From Lineus longissimus (lineage: Eukaryota > Nemertea > Pilidiophora > Heteronemertea > Lineidae), in contig NC_088311.1 of NCBI RefSeq assembly GCF_910592395.1, forward strand, positions 23,034,646 through 23,098,645: 64,000 nt of DNA. The letters run 5' to 3'. Numbering within the stretch: the stretch's first letter is position 1; every line of letters starts with the position of its first letter. A program made the position numbers and the translations under genes. The notes beneath the pieces were generated by a model. That model was given only the letters and a program-made list of their open reading frames with translations, was not told the origin of the DNA and made no database searches. Positions 1 through 12,431 of this stretch are shown here, piece after piece.

Positions 1-3000
1 GTCTTCCATTTGCTTGATCTGTTCTGTCTCGGTTTCCATCAGACACTGGAACTGGTCATCTGCTTCCACGCCATTCTCACTCAACAACTTTTGCTAAAAA
101 ACAAAAAAAAACAAACAAACATATTATCAAGGATTAAAGAGCATATATATAACATGTAGAGTAGACCCTTGATGGTCAAATAGGTGATCTCGAGGTGGCT
201 CAGTATCAAAAAGGGAGGCAAGGAGCTTGCTCACAACTAAAACGCTGTCATAAGGTCTAATGATATAATACGTTTGCAGAGATGATGGAGGACAACTACC
301 AAATGTCGATAAGGAGGCAGATATGGGTCGGAGGTGGAAATCAGAATGGACTTACCTTCAACTGAGAGAGTCTGAGTTTTTCTTTCTCCAACTCAAGTCG
401 TCGTTGTTCTCGGTCATGCTCATTTTTCCTCCTCACCTGGAAAATATGATTTTTGATCTGATTCTCTGCTCGGCCACCAGGGGGCTAAACCTGAACACCT
501 CAATAAATGCTATTATTCCTCTACAAGATGTACTTGCTCGATTTCCACAAATTGTATATCCTGGGTACATTCAACAAAGTTTGACTTACTTTGAGCGACA
601 TCAGACATTGCTTCTTTGTCTCGAGTGTCTTCACCCTGGAAAAAGCAACATAATTTTAGAGAAACTTTATTCAGAAAAACAGTTGAACCTCCCTTAGCTC
701 AGCAGGCACCTCTCTTGATGGCAGCACACCCTCTCTATTTATAGGGATATAGAATTTGGTCCGAAATTGGACCTTTCTACATAATTTGAACTCTGTAATC
801 AGGAAACTAGCAATTTCTCTTACTGCAATCTGTGTGTGACATTGCCATGACAACATGGGAATTAAGTTTGGAATGTGGCTGCCGGATTTAATCGCATCAA
901 TCGTCTCATTCTTGAGATGTTAAGCAGACATATTAACATTCAAACCATAGGAGTTATGGCTGTCTGCAGCAGCTCAATAAACACAGTATCACCATGTAAT
1001 ACTCCCCTTGTCAGTAGCTTGAGGCTCTATGAGATGATATTCAATAGCCCTTCAGTTTTCAAGCTGAACTGATCACATGACATTTGTCATGATTTCAGGA
1101 TGGTAAATAGAGAACCCTTGATTTAAACTTGGAATAAACTTTATTATTCCTCATCGATTGTGTAGGAGGACGACATCCTCCCACACCAATATGTTTCCCT
1201 GACTGAATAGGCCTCCTGCATCATTTTCAATTAAACCAGGCCTCATCTCATACATAATAGATGTCTTGTCTGTTGGAGCATCATCAAAGGTATTGTCATG
1301 ACTGACGAATATAGACATCTTTTCTATTTTCATATCACTAAAGGATGACTGTCGTGAGAAAATGTCACGCCGGCCGGCACCAATGAGATTAACAGATGCT
1401 ATGAAGAGGGAAGTTCGCAAATGTAGGCAGACCAGAAAATTATCTGTCTTCAAACTGTACACACTTTTTGTGGTATATATGTTTGTGCCCCCTACTTCGG
1501 AACTCTGCCATTTTACCTCCAAGTGCCAACCCAATATTGTATTGAGACACTCTTCCTTTAACACTGGTTTATCAAATATGGATATTTGCTGAGACAATGG
1601 TATCACGGTGTCAGCTGACAGCTTCAGGCAGTCTTGGTATGGACTGTATCTGGTGATAGTGATCGCAATTATGATCAAAGGCAAATTGTGGGTGAGCATC
1701 AAAGCGGCCTTTGCCATAAAAGGCAAAACCAAATAGCTGACAACCTGATTTATTCTATTAGGAATGTTTACAGTTGCAGAAATAATCAAAATGTGATATA
1801 AATTTTCGAAGAATGAACGCAAACTAATCAGTACATGCCCATTCAGACTAGTCCGGATTCAAAGTTGACAATATATCGAGCTGGCCCTGTCAGGTCAAGA
1901 AACCTAATTGTCTTATCCCATTGGCAGTACAAACAATGAGGTCAAACTCTCCTCCTCCTTGCAAGTGGAGGGAAGGGGCATCAGAAACTCATATAATATA
2001 AAACAGGAAAATACCTACCTCTATTTATGATCATATATCACATGGCATGAGGATATTTTAAAGTGAGTGTGAAAGTGTCAGAAATCAAGCAAAAATATCA
2101 CATCTGGTGGTAAACATAGATTGAACTTTCTAACGGTCAATATAACCTAGTTTTTGAACGACACAGCCAGAACATATAAGAAATTCATTGATTTTTGTGG
2201 AATCTGACTTCAACTATCTGAGGTCATATAACTACTTAATCAATATGTGAGTGAGTCACAACTGTGACTGCAAAATGTGTCACATTGATTGAAGGAAGGG
2301 TAGCCTATGGCGTAATAAATAGTCAAGTGAAAATAGCATATATCAAAGTTTGGCAAACAATTCAATGGTGATTGCCCATACCTTGATCTCTTGCCATCGA
2401 GCGAGTTTGGCTGGACCCGATGAGGAAGAAGAGCCAGGACATTGATCCCACTGTGGATGTGGTAACCTACAAATAGAAATGATTTTCAACATGATAATCA
2501 ACAGGCACTTTGATATTGCAAAATTGACACATCAATGCCTGGGTACAAAAAAATTACAATGGAGATCAGCTCTGCAAAGAGAACACCCTCTTTTTGATGA
2601 ACTCTGCAGTTTCAAATCTATAATGAAGGGTGAATGGTACTCTACTGGAACCAGGCCCCACTTGTTCAAGTTTTGTCACTAATGCTGGCATAAACTTGAC
2701 TTGGTGTGCCAATAAGTTAAGCCAACAGCAGTCTTATAGTGATATAACTTGTTTTGAACAAACAGGCCCTGGTACCAGATTGATATCAATTATGAATCGC
2801 TCGGCTCGTTGATCAGGGTAAACCTCCAGCGCCGGAAACAAGCGATTATCACCGGATGGTGATCGGTTGTACATGTAGCTCCTAGTCATAATCGATATTG
2901 AGTTCGATGAGGAGAATTCAGACTGATCTGGCAGCCAGTGATTTTCATTCCAAGGAAGAAATAGACACATCATCATTGGTACAGTGGAACCCCGTGAACA

Positions 3001-6000
3001 AGACTTAAGTATAACTTTACAGTAGATTTGATGGATTCCCCCTTGTCATGTTTATGCTGAACTATACAGACACTTATTTGCTGATTCAACTGCAAATGTT
3101 CACTTGATCGAAGCACACGTAATGACATGGTGATCACATGTGGCTTACTACTCAACATAGTAAACCATGTTCCACAACAGAAATCAATCATGTTGTGGAT
3201 TTTGCATTGATACAGTAGCCTGTATGCTGTACAATCATTTAATCTCTAAGCAAAATAATGGCCAATGTATTAGCTAATGTTATTGCTACATAAAATATCA
3301 ATGAAACGGAGAGGACAACTACAAGCTACCTTGTATTGTCAGTTTACTCAAAACTAATAACGTGGATGCTGTCATCGTGAGAGGTAATCCAAAACTATAC
3401 AACTTGGATGCAATGAGTCCAGTGGAATCACGGAAATACCATGGATATTACCTTTTTCATGAATGAAGAAATCCAAGTCCTTTTAATTTCACCTGCTACA
3501 CCTACAAAGTTCACCTCCAACAAGGTATTGGGTGAATGTTATATGTATCCCGATACTGACTCTAGGGTATCAATCAATCAATCGAGGCATATGCTATTTA
3601 TCAGAACAATCCACCATCAAATCAAATGAAATTGATAACAAGCGGCACACCACATGTTTCCAGAGGTTCTGAGATCTACAGGTCAAGGATGGTAATAGGT
3701 CAAAGGGTTATCAAAATCCACAATTGGCAAAGACAAATCCAACATCGGTCAGTTTCTTCCAAGTTGACACGCTCAGCACCTTTACTCACAATCATGGAAT
3801 AGAATATCATATCCTTGTACATGTAGCCGGGCCTTGATTAATCCATTAATCCAAAATTGATTCACCACAAGAAGTGACTTATTGACTGTTATCCATTTTT
3901 CATCACACTCCGCTTTTGTCGACTATTCCCAAAGCCATTCACAAGAACTGAAACTGTACCACTCATGCGTTACTGCAGTGAGCCTACTGTAACGTCTGGT
4001 AGGGAGATAAGTTACATTACAGCTGTCACTCTTTCATCGTACAGCATTTTCCTCGAACTGAATCAACGAATAAGTCACATAGAAGCTACATCCTGAGGCA
4101 TTTTCGCTGTCACAGCAATTCAATAATGAATGGATGGTTTTTTGTTCATGCGTGCATTCGATGCATCAATCACAGAACTTATGAAACAGGGATTTGTGCC
4201 AACACTTAACTGAATCGGTTGAAACGACCCCCTCTATTGTGAATAATTAATGACAGCATCCGTTCAGCCAAGAACTTGAGTGTGGCAGATATATCCACTT
4301 AGCATCGGTGGATCATTTCACAGATACACTGAATACGTACTTCTTTTGGCACTTTGCACATGTGTACCAAACACGAATGGGAGTTAATCGAATACAAGTT
4401 TAGTGCACTTTATATCGAAGCCTTTGTTTGCAAAAACATAGAAACTCAAGGAATATTAGCTAGTTTTTAGTCTCCATCACCATGGATAGGCAATTGAAGC
4501 AAAGTGTCTTGCCCAACAGATGGAACATACAAAATACCTTATTGTGGGAGCAGTTTTCCACAACAAGCGCTAGAGAAGGACATCAGCCATAAAGCTGATT
4601 AATCAAGGACCCCACAGCCGGAGATGGCTGAGACACCTGTTGGTGTAATGCAGAACTACTCATCTTACTTTGACGGGACAATGCCACAGTGACATAACCT
4701 GAATTTACTGGATGACTGAGTGCATTCCTTCAAGCCTTCAAAGCGAACACTCAGTTAGCTATAAGAACAAAATGATGTCTACTCAGCGATATTTGACAAT
4801 TCACTCACCCATTCTGGCAAATCTCACAAGGTGGCAGGCGATTGAGAATTCATCCAGGTTCAGTTTGTAGTCCCTGTCAATGTCGCTGAGGTCCCATATC
4901 AGCGCCAGGTCATAAAGGTCGAGTTTGGAGGACACCAAAATATCACGCACTAACTCAGCTGGAAATAAAGAATACATGTGGTAGAAAAAGTACAGCATTT
5001 TGGAAACTACCATACATTTTCTAGTTAAAGAGTTCACAGCTTAGTTTATCTTTAAGATGTAAGGTAGGATGTACAATTATAGCCACGGCTATATGAAATA
5101 TGAAAAATGATTTGATGATTTTCTTGAGTAATTTCAATGTTGTCAAGATGTGTTTCGACACAACAAAAGCAATAGGTAATAATAACAGCAGATGAATTAC
5201 TCCTTCAAATGCTTTTCCTATGACAAGGTTTTCTGTAGTTTAAACTTGAGAGAGTGGATGCATTCCAAAGCTAGTCAATCCTCAAGAGAAGCACCACTTT
5301 TTGTCTCAAAAAGGGCTAAAGTCAGCATGAAAAACACGTTCTCTGAGATGTCTAGGGGTGCGGTTGCAGAGAGGGTCACAATTATGATTGACTCCATGAC
5401 AAAGAGATGGCAACACTGTACGCATAAGAATTAGCAAGCTACAGGTTTTTCAAACAGCTAGCTAGCAGCAGGACACCCACTTATGAAAGGATTAGCCTCG
5501 ATTATCTTTTATGGAGTTAACAACAAAGAAAGTGTTTCTAATACGGCCAATAACATTCTCTTTCAAAAACCTTAAGTAGGAAAACACAGGGAATGTTTCT
5601 GTTAGCTCTTTAATTGGAAAATTATATATTACCAAGAACCAGTCTTTTTTAATTCTTGATATAACTAATGCCATTAGCATTTTACTACTATGTGACATGC
5701 TAACACACATTTGTAGGGCCTACCATGAACATTTTCAAAGGAACTGCATTGTTTTTCACGAGTCAAACTGTGAACGTCAGAAGGGTAACCTGTTCCTGTA
5801 GAGGATCAAATGACAGCTGTAAAGCATTGTTGACTTGGCAGCATACCAGGGATATCAAAATATCTCTTCAACCAATTATCATATCATGTCACACCAGATT
5901 ATTACCTTACAAGGGGCAAGGCGTCACTTCTTGAATAGCACTAGCCACGATCTCAATCTCATCAAGCTTGAGTTAACGCACATCAGTAAATATAGTAACT

Positions 6001-9000
6001 CAATAATGCCAGTCACATTCTTTCAGCTGACTATTAATTCCTTAAAGGTACAATGCTTCCCTGTCTTGTTTACTCAACCGATGAAACCTTGAAGTCTAAC
6101 ATGTCAGAAGTAAGGACTCTCAATATCATGACAATGAGCTGATAGTATGAAGGGTTGGGTGTCGGCCAGGGTCAATTCAGGGCCATATTTATGACAGTTA
6201 TGTCGATGGGAACAATGACAAAGTTCGTGAGGCACACTTGACAATATAGATTTGCCAGCCTGTGTGTGGACATTTTGCATGAAAAGTCATTCATATCGAA
6301 ATGATGGTGCTGTCATTTAGAAGACATCAATATAGAAACGATCTTTCTAGCTGTTTCCTTGAGAACCAAAGTGATTATATTATAGAAAACACATTATTCA
6401 TTATTCTAAGCATGCATAGGTCATTTAACATTGCTGTAATAATATCACCAGAAAACAAGATTTAGAAGTCATATCATAATTGCATGTAGAAGGAAATGCC
6501 TGGACTTGTCCCAAATTTTAGTAGGCGTATACTAACATAAGCTAAAAGTAGTGTATTTGTAGCATAGCAGAGCAGCAAGCTGAAAATAGGCTATTCCCTT
6601 AAGTCAAGCAAGAAAGCTGATTAGACACCCACTAAAACCCCTTTGAATTTTCAATACAAGGTTTATTCTGAACTTTGCAACATATAATTGTTCACTCACT
6701 GACATATTTTTCTTTAACTTCATCAGGCTTCATTTAGTAATGAAGAAGTTGCTAAAAGGTTTTGATTTGAGAAATGCAACAGGCCGCCTGAATTTGGGTC
6801 ATTTCAGGATGTGTTTTCAATCTTTCTTTGAAAATCAGTGAATCATGAAACTGGGGCTATAAGCACCCAATGAAATATCATAGTTCTGGTCAGCACTTCT
6901 AGGTCCGTCACTTGTAGTGTACGGGGTACATTATCTTCATGCCGCCATCCAAGTCCAGTCATATAAGGCAATTACTTAAGTCCTATACATCTGCTTGCAA
7001 ATATTATGCAATTGGGAACCAGGTGTGGTCAGGGTATCGCTGGTTCATCGTTGACAGTACTGCAAGACTTGGATGGGAAATTATACTTTTTGAACAGACT
7101 TGTTAGAGAAGTAGCACACCAAGGTTGGTAGAGCTAAATGCTTCTTTGTACAGGCATGGTATTCTACCGCAACGTGTGAAATCAGACTGGTCAAATATTA
7201 CACCACAATACAACCCGAAAACTTCCATGTTGATACAGAGAATATCCACGGGTAAACTGTTCCCGTTCAATTGGAATGCTGTTTACACCTTCAAACCAAC
7301 ACGGGTTCCTGCTCGAGGGTAAAATGCTTTGCTAGCCTAACTTTTGTCCAACTTTTATTGGTTTATAATGTGTAGACATTGCAGCGATCATATTGCATCG
7401 AATAAAGTCACATTAATGCAAGTTAAATATCTAGTTTTCAAAAGAAGTAACACAAGTAAATTGCTACCAGAGCCAACATTACGAGTGACAAAGTTGAAGT
7501 GTCGTTTTTTAACGAAAGACAGCATTTTTCAAGTCTACTTGCAAAATCTAAGAACATCATATCAGCAAGAGACCCTGTGCACAGTTCTGGCCATAAAGAA
7601 ACATGCCTCTTTGCAACACTACAACGTACAACAGATCTTTAAGAGCACAATCTGACCAATGAATTTAGGCTGGTTACTCTAAGACCTAAGTCATGAAATC
7701 ATGGTTGAAACGTTGAAACACAGCCTACATAGGAACACAACCAAAATACTCAATCAATATGAAATCATCAGCCAGGACCTAACAGTACGAGCCGATCAAC
7801 TCACCATCAATGTATCCCTTTCTATTATGGTCCTGAACTTGGAAGAATGTCTTGTAGGCCTCTAATTCTCTTGGCGACATGATGGGGATGTCAGACGAGT
7901 CTTGTCTTCCGTGGATGCGTTGGAGGGATTCTGGCAGTGGTTTTGGCAGCTTTTTACCCATGATGACTGACTGGATTAGATGCATGGCGACGGTAAATTC
8001 ACCGAGGTCGAGGAAGTTATCATGGTGGATATTGCCAAGGTTCCTGAAAGGATGCAGAACTTATTTTGTTATGCTGGACTACAGTATTTCTAGAACCGGT
8101 CACTTCACTATCAAATCTAACTCTAACTCCCCCCACCCCACCCAACCCCATCCCGGTGATAAAAAAAACTTGCTGCAGTAGAATCTGATATTTTCATTGA
8201 GTTGAAATAGGTCTTTGTACCAGTCAACAGGAAAAAGTTTCTTTCACTTATATTTAGAACTATTCGAGCCGAAATTTGAAACAATTATTTCTCATCAAAT
8301 AGTTTACTTGAAAATTGAGACCCTAACTGCTACCCTTTGAAAATATACCACCAAGAGCGATATCTCTTATGCAGACTTAATTCGACCCACTATCTAATTT
8401 CAGGGTTTTATACCCTCAGACATTATTCAAATAAACTGACAAAGAGAAGAATTGGGGACCAAATTTCACAGACAGGTGGCCCCAAACTTTCACAATTAGA
8501 GTCCAATTATTACACAATTTCGATACCTAAAAGCTATCATTTTGACCTATCATAAGGTCCTCAAAGTTTTCTCTATCAATAGAAAGCAAATTAAGCGATT
8601 AACAAGTGTTCAAAATGAGCCATTGTCAAAAACACTTGTACGGCAATTGGAGTGGACACTGCAGACAGGTCCAAGAGCATGCTGTGGGCTGGTGGCTAAT
8701 GGACTAAGGTCTCTGGTGTTACTCCACAGCAGGTCTGTTTGTCGAACTTGCCTTCTCCATCCAGGAGACACACCGGTCCGATTTCCTCTCATATTGCTCA
8801 GGTTATAGAGCTGATTGAGCAACTGATCTGAGTCATCTGAGTTTTACTGGAAAGTTTCAGGATAGATCAGAGTTTAACTGTTGAAAGTCAGATGAGAACC
8901 TGTTCCATAATTGACAGACTATTAAACCAAAACTTCTACTTTTAAGAGGAATAGTCAAATTTCTCTTGAATCGGAGAGAGACCCAGCATTGGTAAATCAG

Positions 9001-9831
9001 CAAGGATAGACTTACCAGATCTGGCTGAGTACTGGTAGTGGAAGGTGAGAATGAATGAAAAATTCTCTTGCTTTTTCACCTGTAAGAGATAAAAATGGAC
9101 AGGATGATATTTTGTACCAACCATTCCAAGCTCGGGCACTCTGCAAACAAGCAATTTCTATTGCTGCAACCTGCGATGTAGCCATGGCAACATGACAACT
9201 GTCCCGACCAAAGAGAACTGAAAAGACGAATGCTGCCATGATTTCTGTTAAGACATTGATTGTGGCAAATTTGTCATGCTACAGATGAAAAAAAATTTCA
9301 AGTCAAAATATTTTTTTCATTTATTTTTTTGCTCAAAAGAAAGAAACATCATCAGTCCCAAAAGTTTTTTGGCTTTGAAAATTGTTCAGAATTTTGAACT
9401 TCTTGAAAAAATTTAATCTGAAGGATGAAAAAAATCAAAATTTTGAGTGATGGACATCAAAATTTATGATATGAACAAAGGAACAGAACTATTAATTGTG
9501 TGCATGATATATTCACCAAAACAATTAATTGTTCATCAAGTAATGAAATAATATTAATATCTGGAGGTGAGTATATCCAAGTATGTTATTATTATGATTG
9601 ATTAAGTGTAATGTCAAGATACAATTGATGTCATAATTCCCGCACACATAATACGATACCACTAAAATGTAATGAAATGCGATTCCATTACATGGTATGG
9701 GTACGGTACATGTAATACACGAGCATGTTATAGCTTACCAGTCAATAGCGTATCCAACCTGGGCTGTGCATAGAAAAGTGCGCTCTGCCGAGTGGCTTCC
9801 TCCTGCGTAATCAGCGACCACTCATCACCAC
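1..9831 (-). CDS. EH-domain endocytic adaptor (intersectin/EPS15-like), 3' end outside the window
   Basis: Seven exons are visible on the minus strand: 9739-9831, 9016-9079, 7805-8043, 4809-4958, 2382-2466, 356-436 and 1-93 (open at the window edge). The first three encode an EH domain that starts at a DEWSLIT segment, continues through a helix ending LPLPVLSQIW, and ends FTVAMHLI then KKLPKPLPESL. It most resembles intersectin EH1. A second EH domain spans the third and fourth exons, with the EF-hand loop DIDRDYKLNLDE and then FSIACHLVRFA. The last two exons are charged, Glu/Lys/Arg-rich and coiled-coil-like. Junction phases agree where tested: TG|G rebuilds the Trp and G|CT an Ala. EH domains bind NPF peptides in clathrin endocytosis. 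No start codon or 5' exon was found upstream of 9831, and exons between 2.5 and 4.8 kb may be missing. EPS15 or a divergent two-EH protein remain alternatives, so no symbol is given. Confidence 0.75.
1140..1822 (-). other. Unexplained 223-codon open frame inside an EH-gene intron
   Basis: A minus-strand frame is open from a stop near 1865 down to its stop at 1151-1153. It is longer than other open frames in these introns. An AATAAA hexamer (minus, 1140-1145) lies only about 5 bp beyond the stop. The translation has one hydrophobic stretch near its start (LVLPFMAKAAL, then PLIIIAITIT) followed by a soluble-looking region. There is no ATG at the 5' end (the first listed codon is TTG), so if real it would be a 3'-terminal exon or a nested gene. 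I do not recognise it. It could equally be a chance frame. Confidence 0.2.
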
Positions 9832-12431
9832 CTGCGGAAACAGGAACAAGAGGACAATCAATGATATGAACGAAACACCACAAACAAAAGGAATTCAAAA
9901 TCACAAAAAATACTAAGTCCTAATCAGTTTGTTCTAAATAATAATTATGCAATTGCCAAAATTTCGTTCTCACACGCCATAGCTGTACAAGTTGCTGAAA
10001 TATTTAGCCTGGCTCAGTTTGTGTACAATTATTGGTTTTTGCTTAGATATTAGTATCATACTACATTTCAGTTGAGTTCGACCCTGAAGTGTCAGAAGTT
10101 CTTGAGCACTTGTGTGTCATTTAACTGTTAAATTATTGATGCTCTAGTGTCCCTTTAAGATCAGTTACATTAGTGTATCAGATGGAATTCTACAGTTGTC
10201 CCCTTAAACCGCTTTAAAAATAACGAGAAGTTATTGTCTCTTCACTGCATCAGCATAAAGGTTCCCTTTCATGGTGTCAGAAGATTAAGAGGTTTTCAGG
10301 GTATAACTACTCCAAGGGAGGTCAAACCTACAATATTTTCAAAGGTAACCACCACACCCCCCCCCTTTTCACCCCTGAATGAATTTTTAAAAATATTTCC
10401 AGGTCTTTTCTGCCCAAAATTACTAGTGTATACAGGGTTAAAATGGAAGGACCCATGGGATGCACATAATTCCACAAAAAACAAACAGACTTTGCACTTA
10501 AGTATGTATTATATCTCAAAGAACCCCCACATGGCTATCAACACAGTTGTCATAAAGGCCAGAGACACTCAACAAGGGTATTAAACTTGAATAGGAAAAA
10601 GATAATCTACTGTGAAAAAAAGACCCCAGGGTACATACTTAACATTGTAAATAAGGACAAAAGTGAAATGACAAAAGTCTTAAGGGAACACAGAGCAGGC
10701 TATGTTAGCCATCTTATATGTTAACCTCATAAATAAATACAGGTTGCCTTATTATTCCTTAGTACCTTTTTATTTGAACAATTTATTGCAGCGACCTTTA
10801 CTGAAAACATTATTATTTCATGTCATGACAGAAAAGGTTGATAACAAAGGATTGTTTGTAAATCATCCAAGTTCAGACTCAACAAGACTGATAATGCAGG
10901 GAGGGCACAACATGTTAGGATGAAGGATGCCTAGTGATGGCCAAATTCATTAATTTTCATAAACCCTTGCCCCTTCTACCCAAAACTGCAGTGTAATTAC
11001 TGTTAAAAGGATAGCTGTCATGAGAATTCCTTTCAAAATGTCAAGAGAGACAACTTTAAACTAAAAGAATGACCTCTGGTTTCTTGCAATCAAGAAACAT
11101 TGACTTAAGTATAATTAAAATACTGTTTACACCTCCTTCCTCTGTACTCCATTTGTGAAGTCCTACAGTGCTTCTCATCCCAAAGCTCTTACAGTTCAAA
11201 TATTGAATCTAAGGATACATCGTTTCTGATAATAAATAGGCGATATATTTATCATGCCAATTAAGATAGCAGATTTCTAGCAGGCAACATGCTCCACCAG
11301 TTGATTCCATCTAGTTTTGTTAATTTCACATTTTCGTTTTTGGGAAATGATCTGCTTATCACCACCATATCTGTAGCCATGGTAACACATAGTACTGCCT
11401 GCTGATGATCCCATGTAAAAAAAATTCATTAACTTTACCTTCAGGTCCAGAATATGCTGCCATCTTCTGGTTCTGCTGTGCTTAAGCCAATGTACTCCAA
11501 TCACACCAATATCCTATAGCATCCCCTTTTAACAAAAGTAACAAGGCCAGCTAAACTTGAGGTAACTTTCTTTAGTTCTGCCTCATGGCCATGCCACACC
11601 GGACTGACACGGCATGCTTGACACCTGGTGGTGTACAGTATAACCAATCTATACTTGGTATAACTAACAAAGACCGATTGTGACTTGTCTCTGACAATCG
11701 AGACGAAATATATCAGATGTGCCAGATCTGCTTGTGAACTTATTGGGTCGAAAATGGAATCCTCTAAGCTATTGTCAGTGCCTGATTGAAATATCAGCAA
11801 GTTCATATTGGTCTTTTCTAAAGTCAGGCACAACTTGGAAGTGATAAGCATTCAATATGGTCCATCCAATCTGCTTCAACAAGTCCAAACTTTTGTCTTA
11901 GGCATTTCATGGAAAAGTATGTCCACATGCTACCCGCCTATTTTTCTGTCACCCAGATGGATACATTTCCTTTAACTGCACCATTCACTCTTCATTGTTT
12001 TGAGGGGGAATGTTGTACGAGGTTCTGCTGCAGCAAAGTTTCCAAGGAATTAGGTATCGTCTAAACGTGCTTGATAACATGAGATAAAATTTTCCATCAA
12101 GGGGAAGAGGGCGAGCCATTTCCGTGCCAAAATTTCTTTTCAAAGACTTGTCCTTGATGCCAGACATATGACTTTTTTCGTCATTAAGAGGGGGTTAGGG
12201 AGATAAAATTTAATCTCTCAAAGAAACAGAGTACTCCCAAAGACGTCCTTGGATGAATCAACACAATTTCTAATTTTTGCATTATAAAATATTTATTTAT
12301 ACAGCACCACAAATTCTTATTCAAACATGTTTTCAATTTGTACACTTTCTAAAATAGATGGAGTACAGGACATAGGATACTGCTGTTCTGGCCTAAAATA
12401 ACAATCCTTTCTGCAATTTTCCAAAGCAATG
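9832..12431. other. Non-coding interval between the EH gene and RCL1
   Basis: No exon with conserved coding content was found here on either strand. The missing 5' exon(s) and promoter of the EH gene probably lie in this stretch, and the RCL1 3' UTR occupies its right end. A short C-run sits near 10360. A minus-strand ATG frame at 11985-12167 was considered as an EH-gene first exon, but nothing supports it. Confidence 0.4.
12292..12297 (-). terminator. RCL1 polyadenylation signal
   Basis: AATAAA on the minus strand, inside AATAAATAAA, lies about 135 bp beyond the RCL1 stop codon at 12432-12434. It is the nearest canonical hexamer I found downstream of that gene. Confidence 0.55.

Noticed and set aside
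323-697. 124-codon plus-strand frame near the left edge
   Set aside because: It overlaps a supported minus-strand coiled-coil exon (356-436) and has no recognisable content.
11985-12167. 60-codon minus-strand ATG frame as the first exon of the EH gene
   Set aside because: No family resemblance, and no splice link to the exon at 9739-9831 could be shown.
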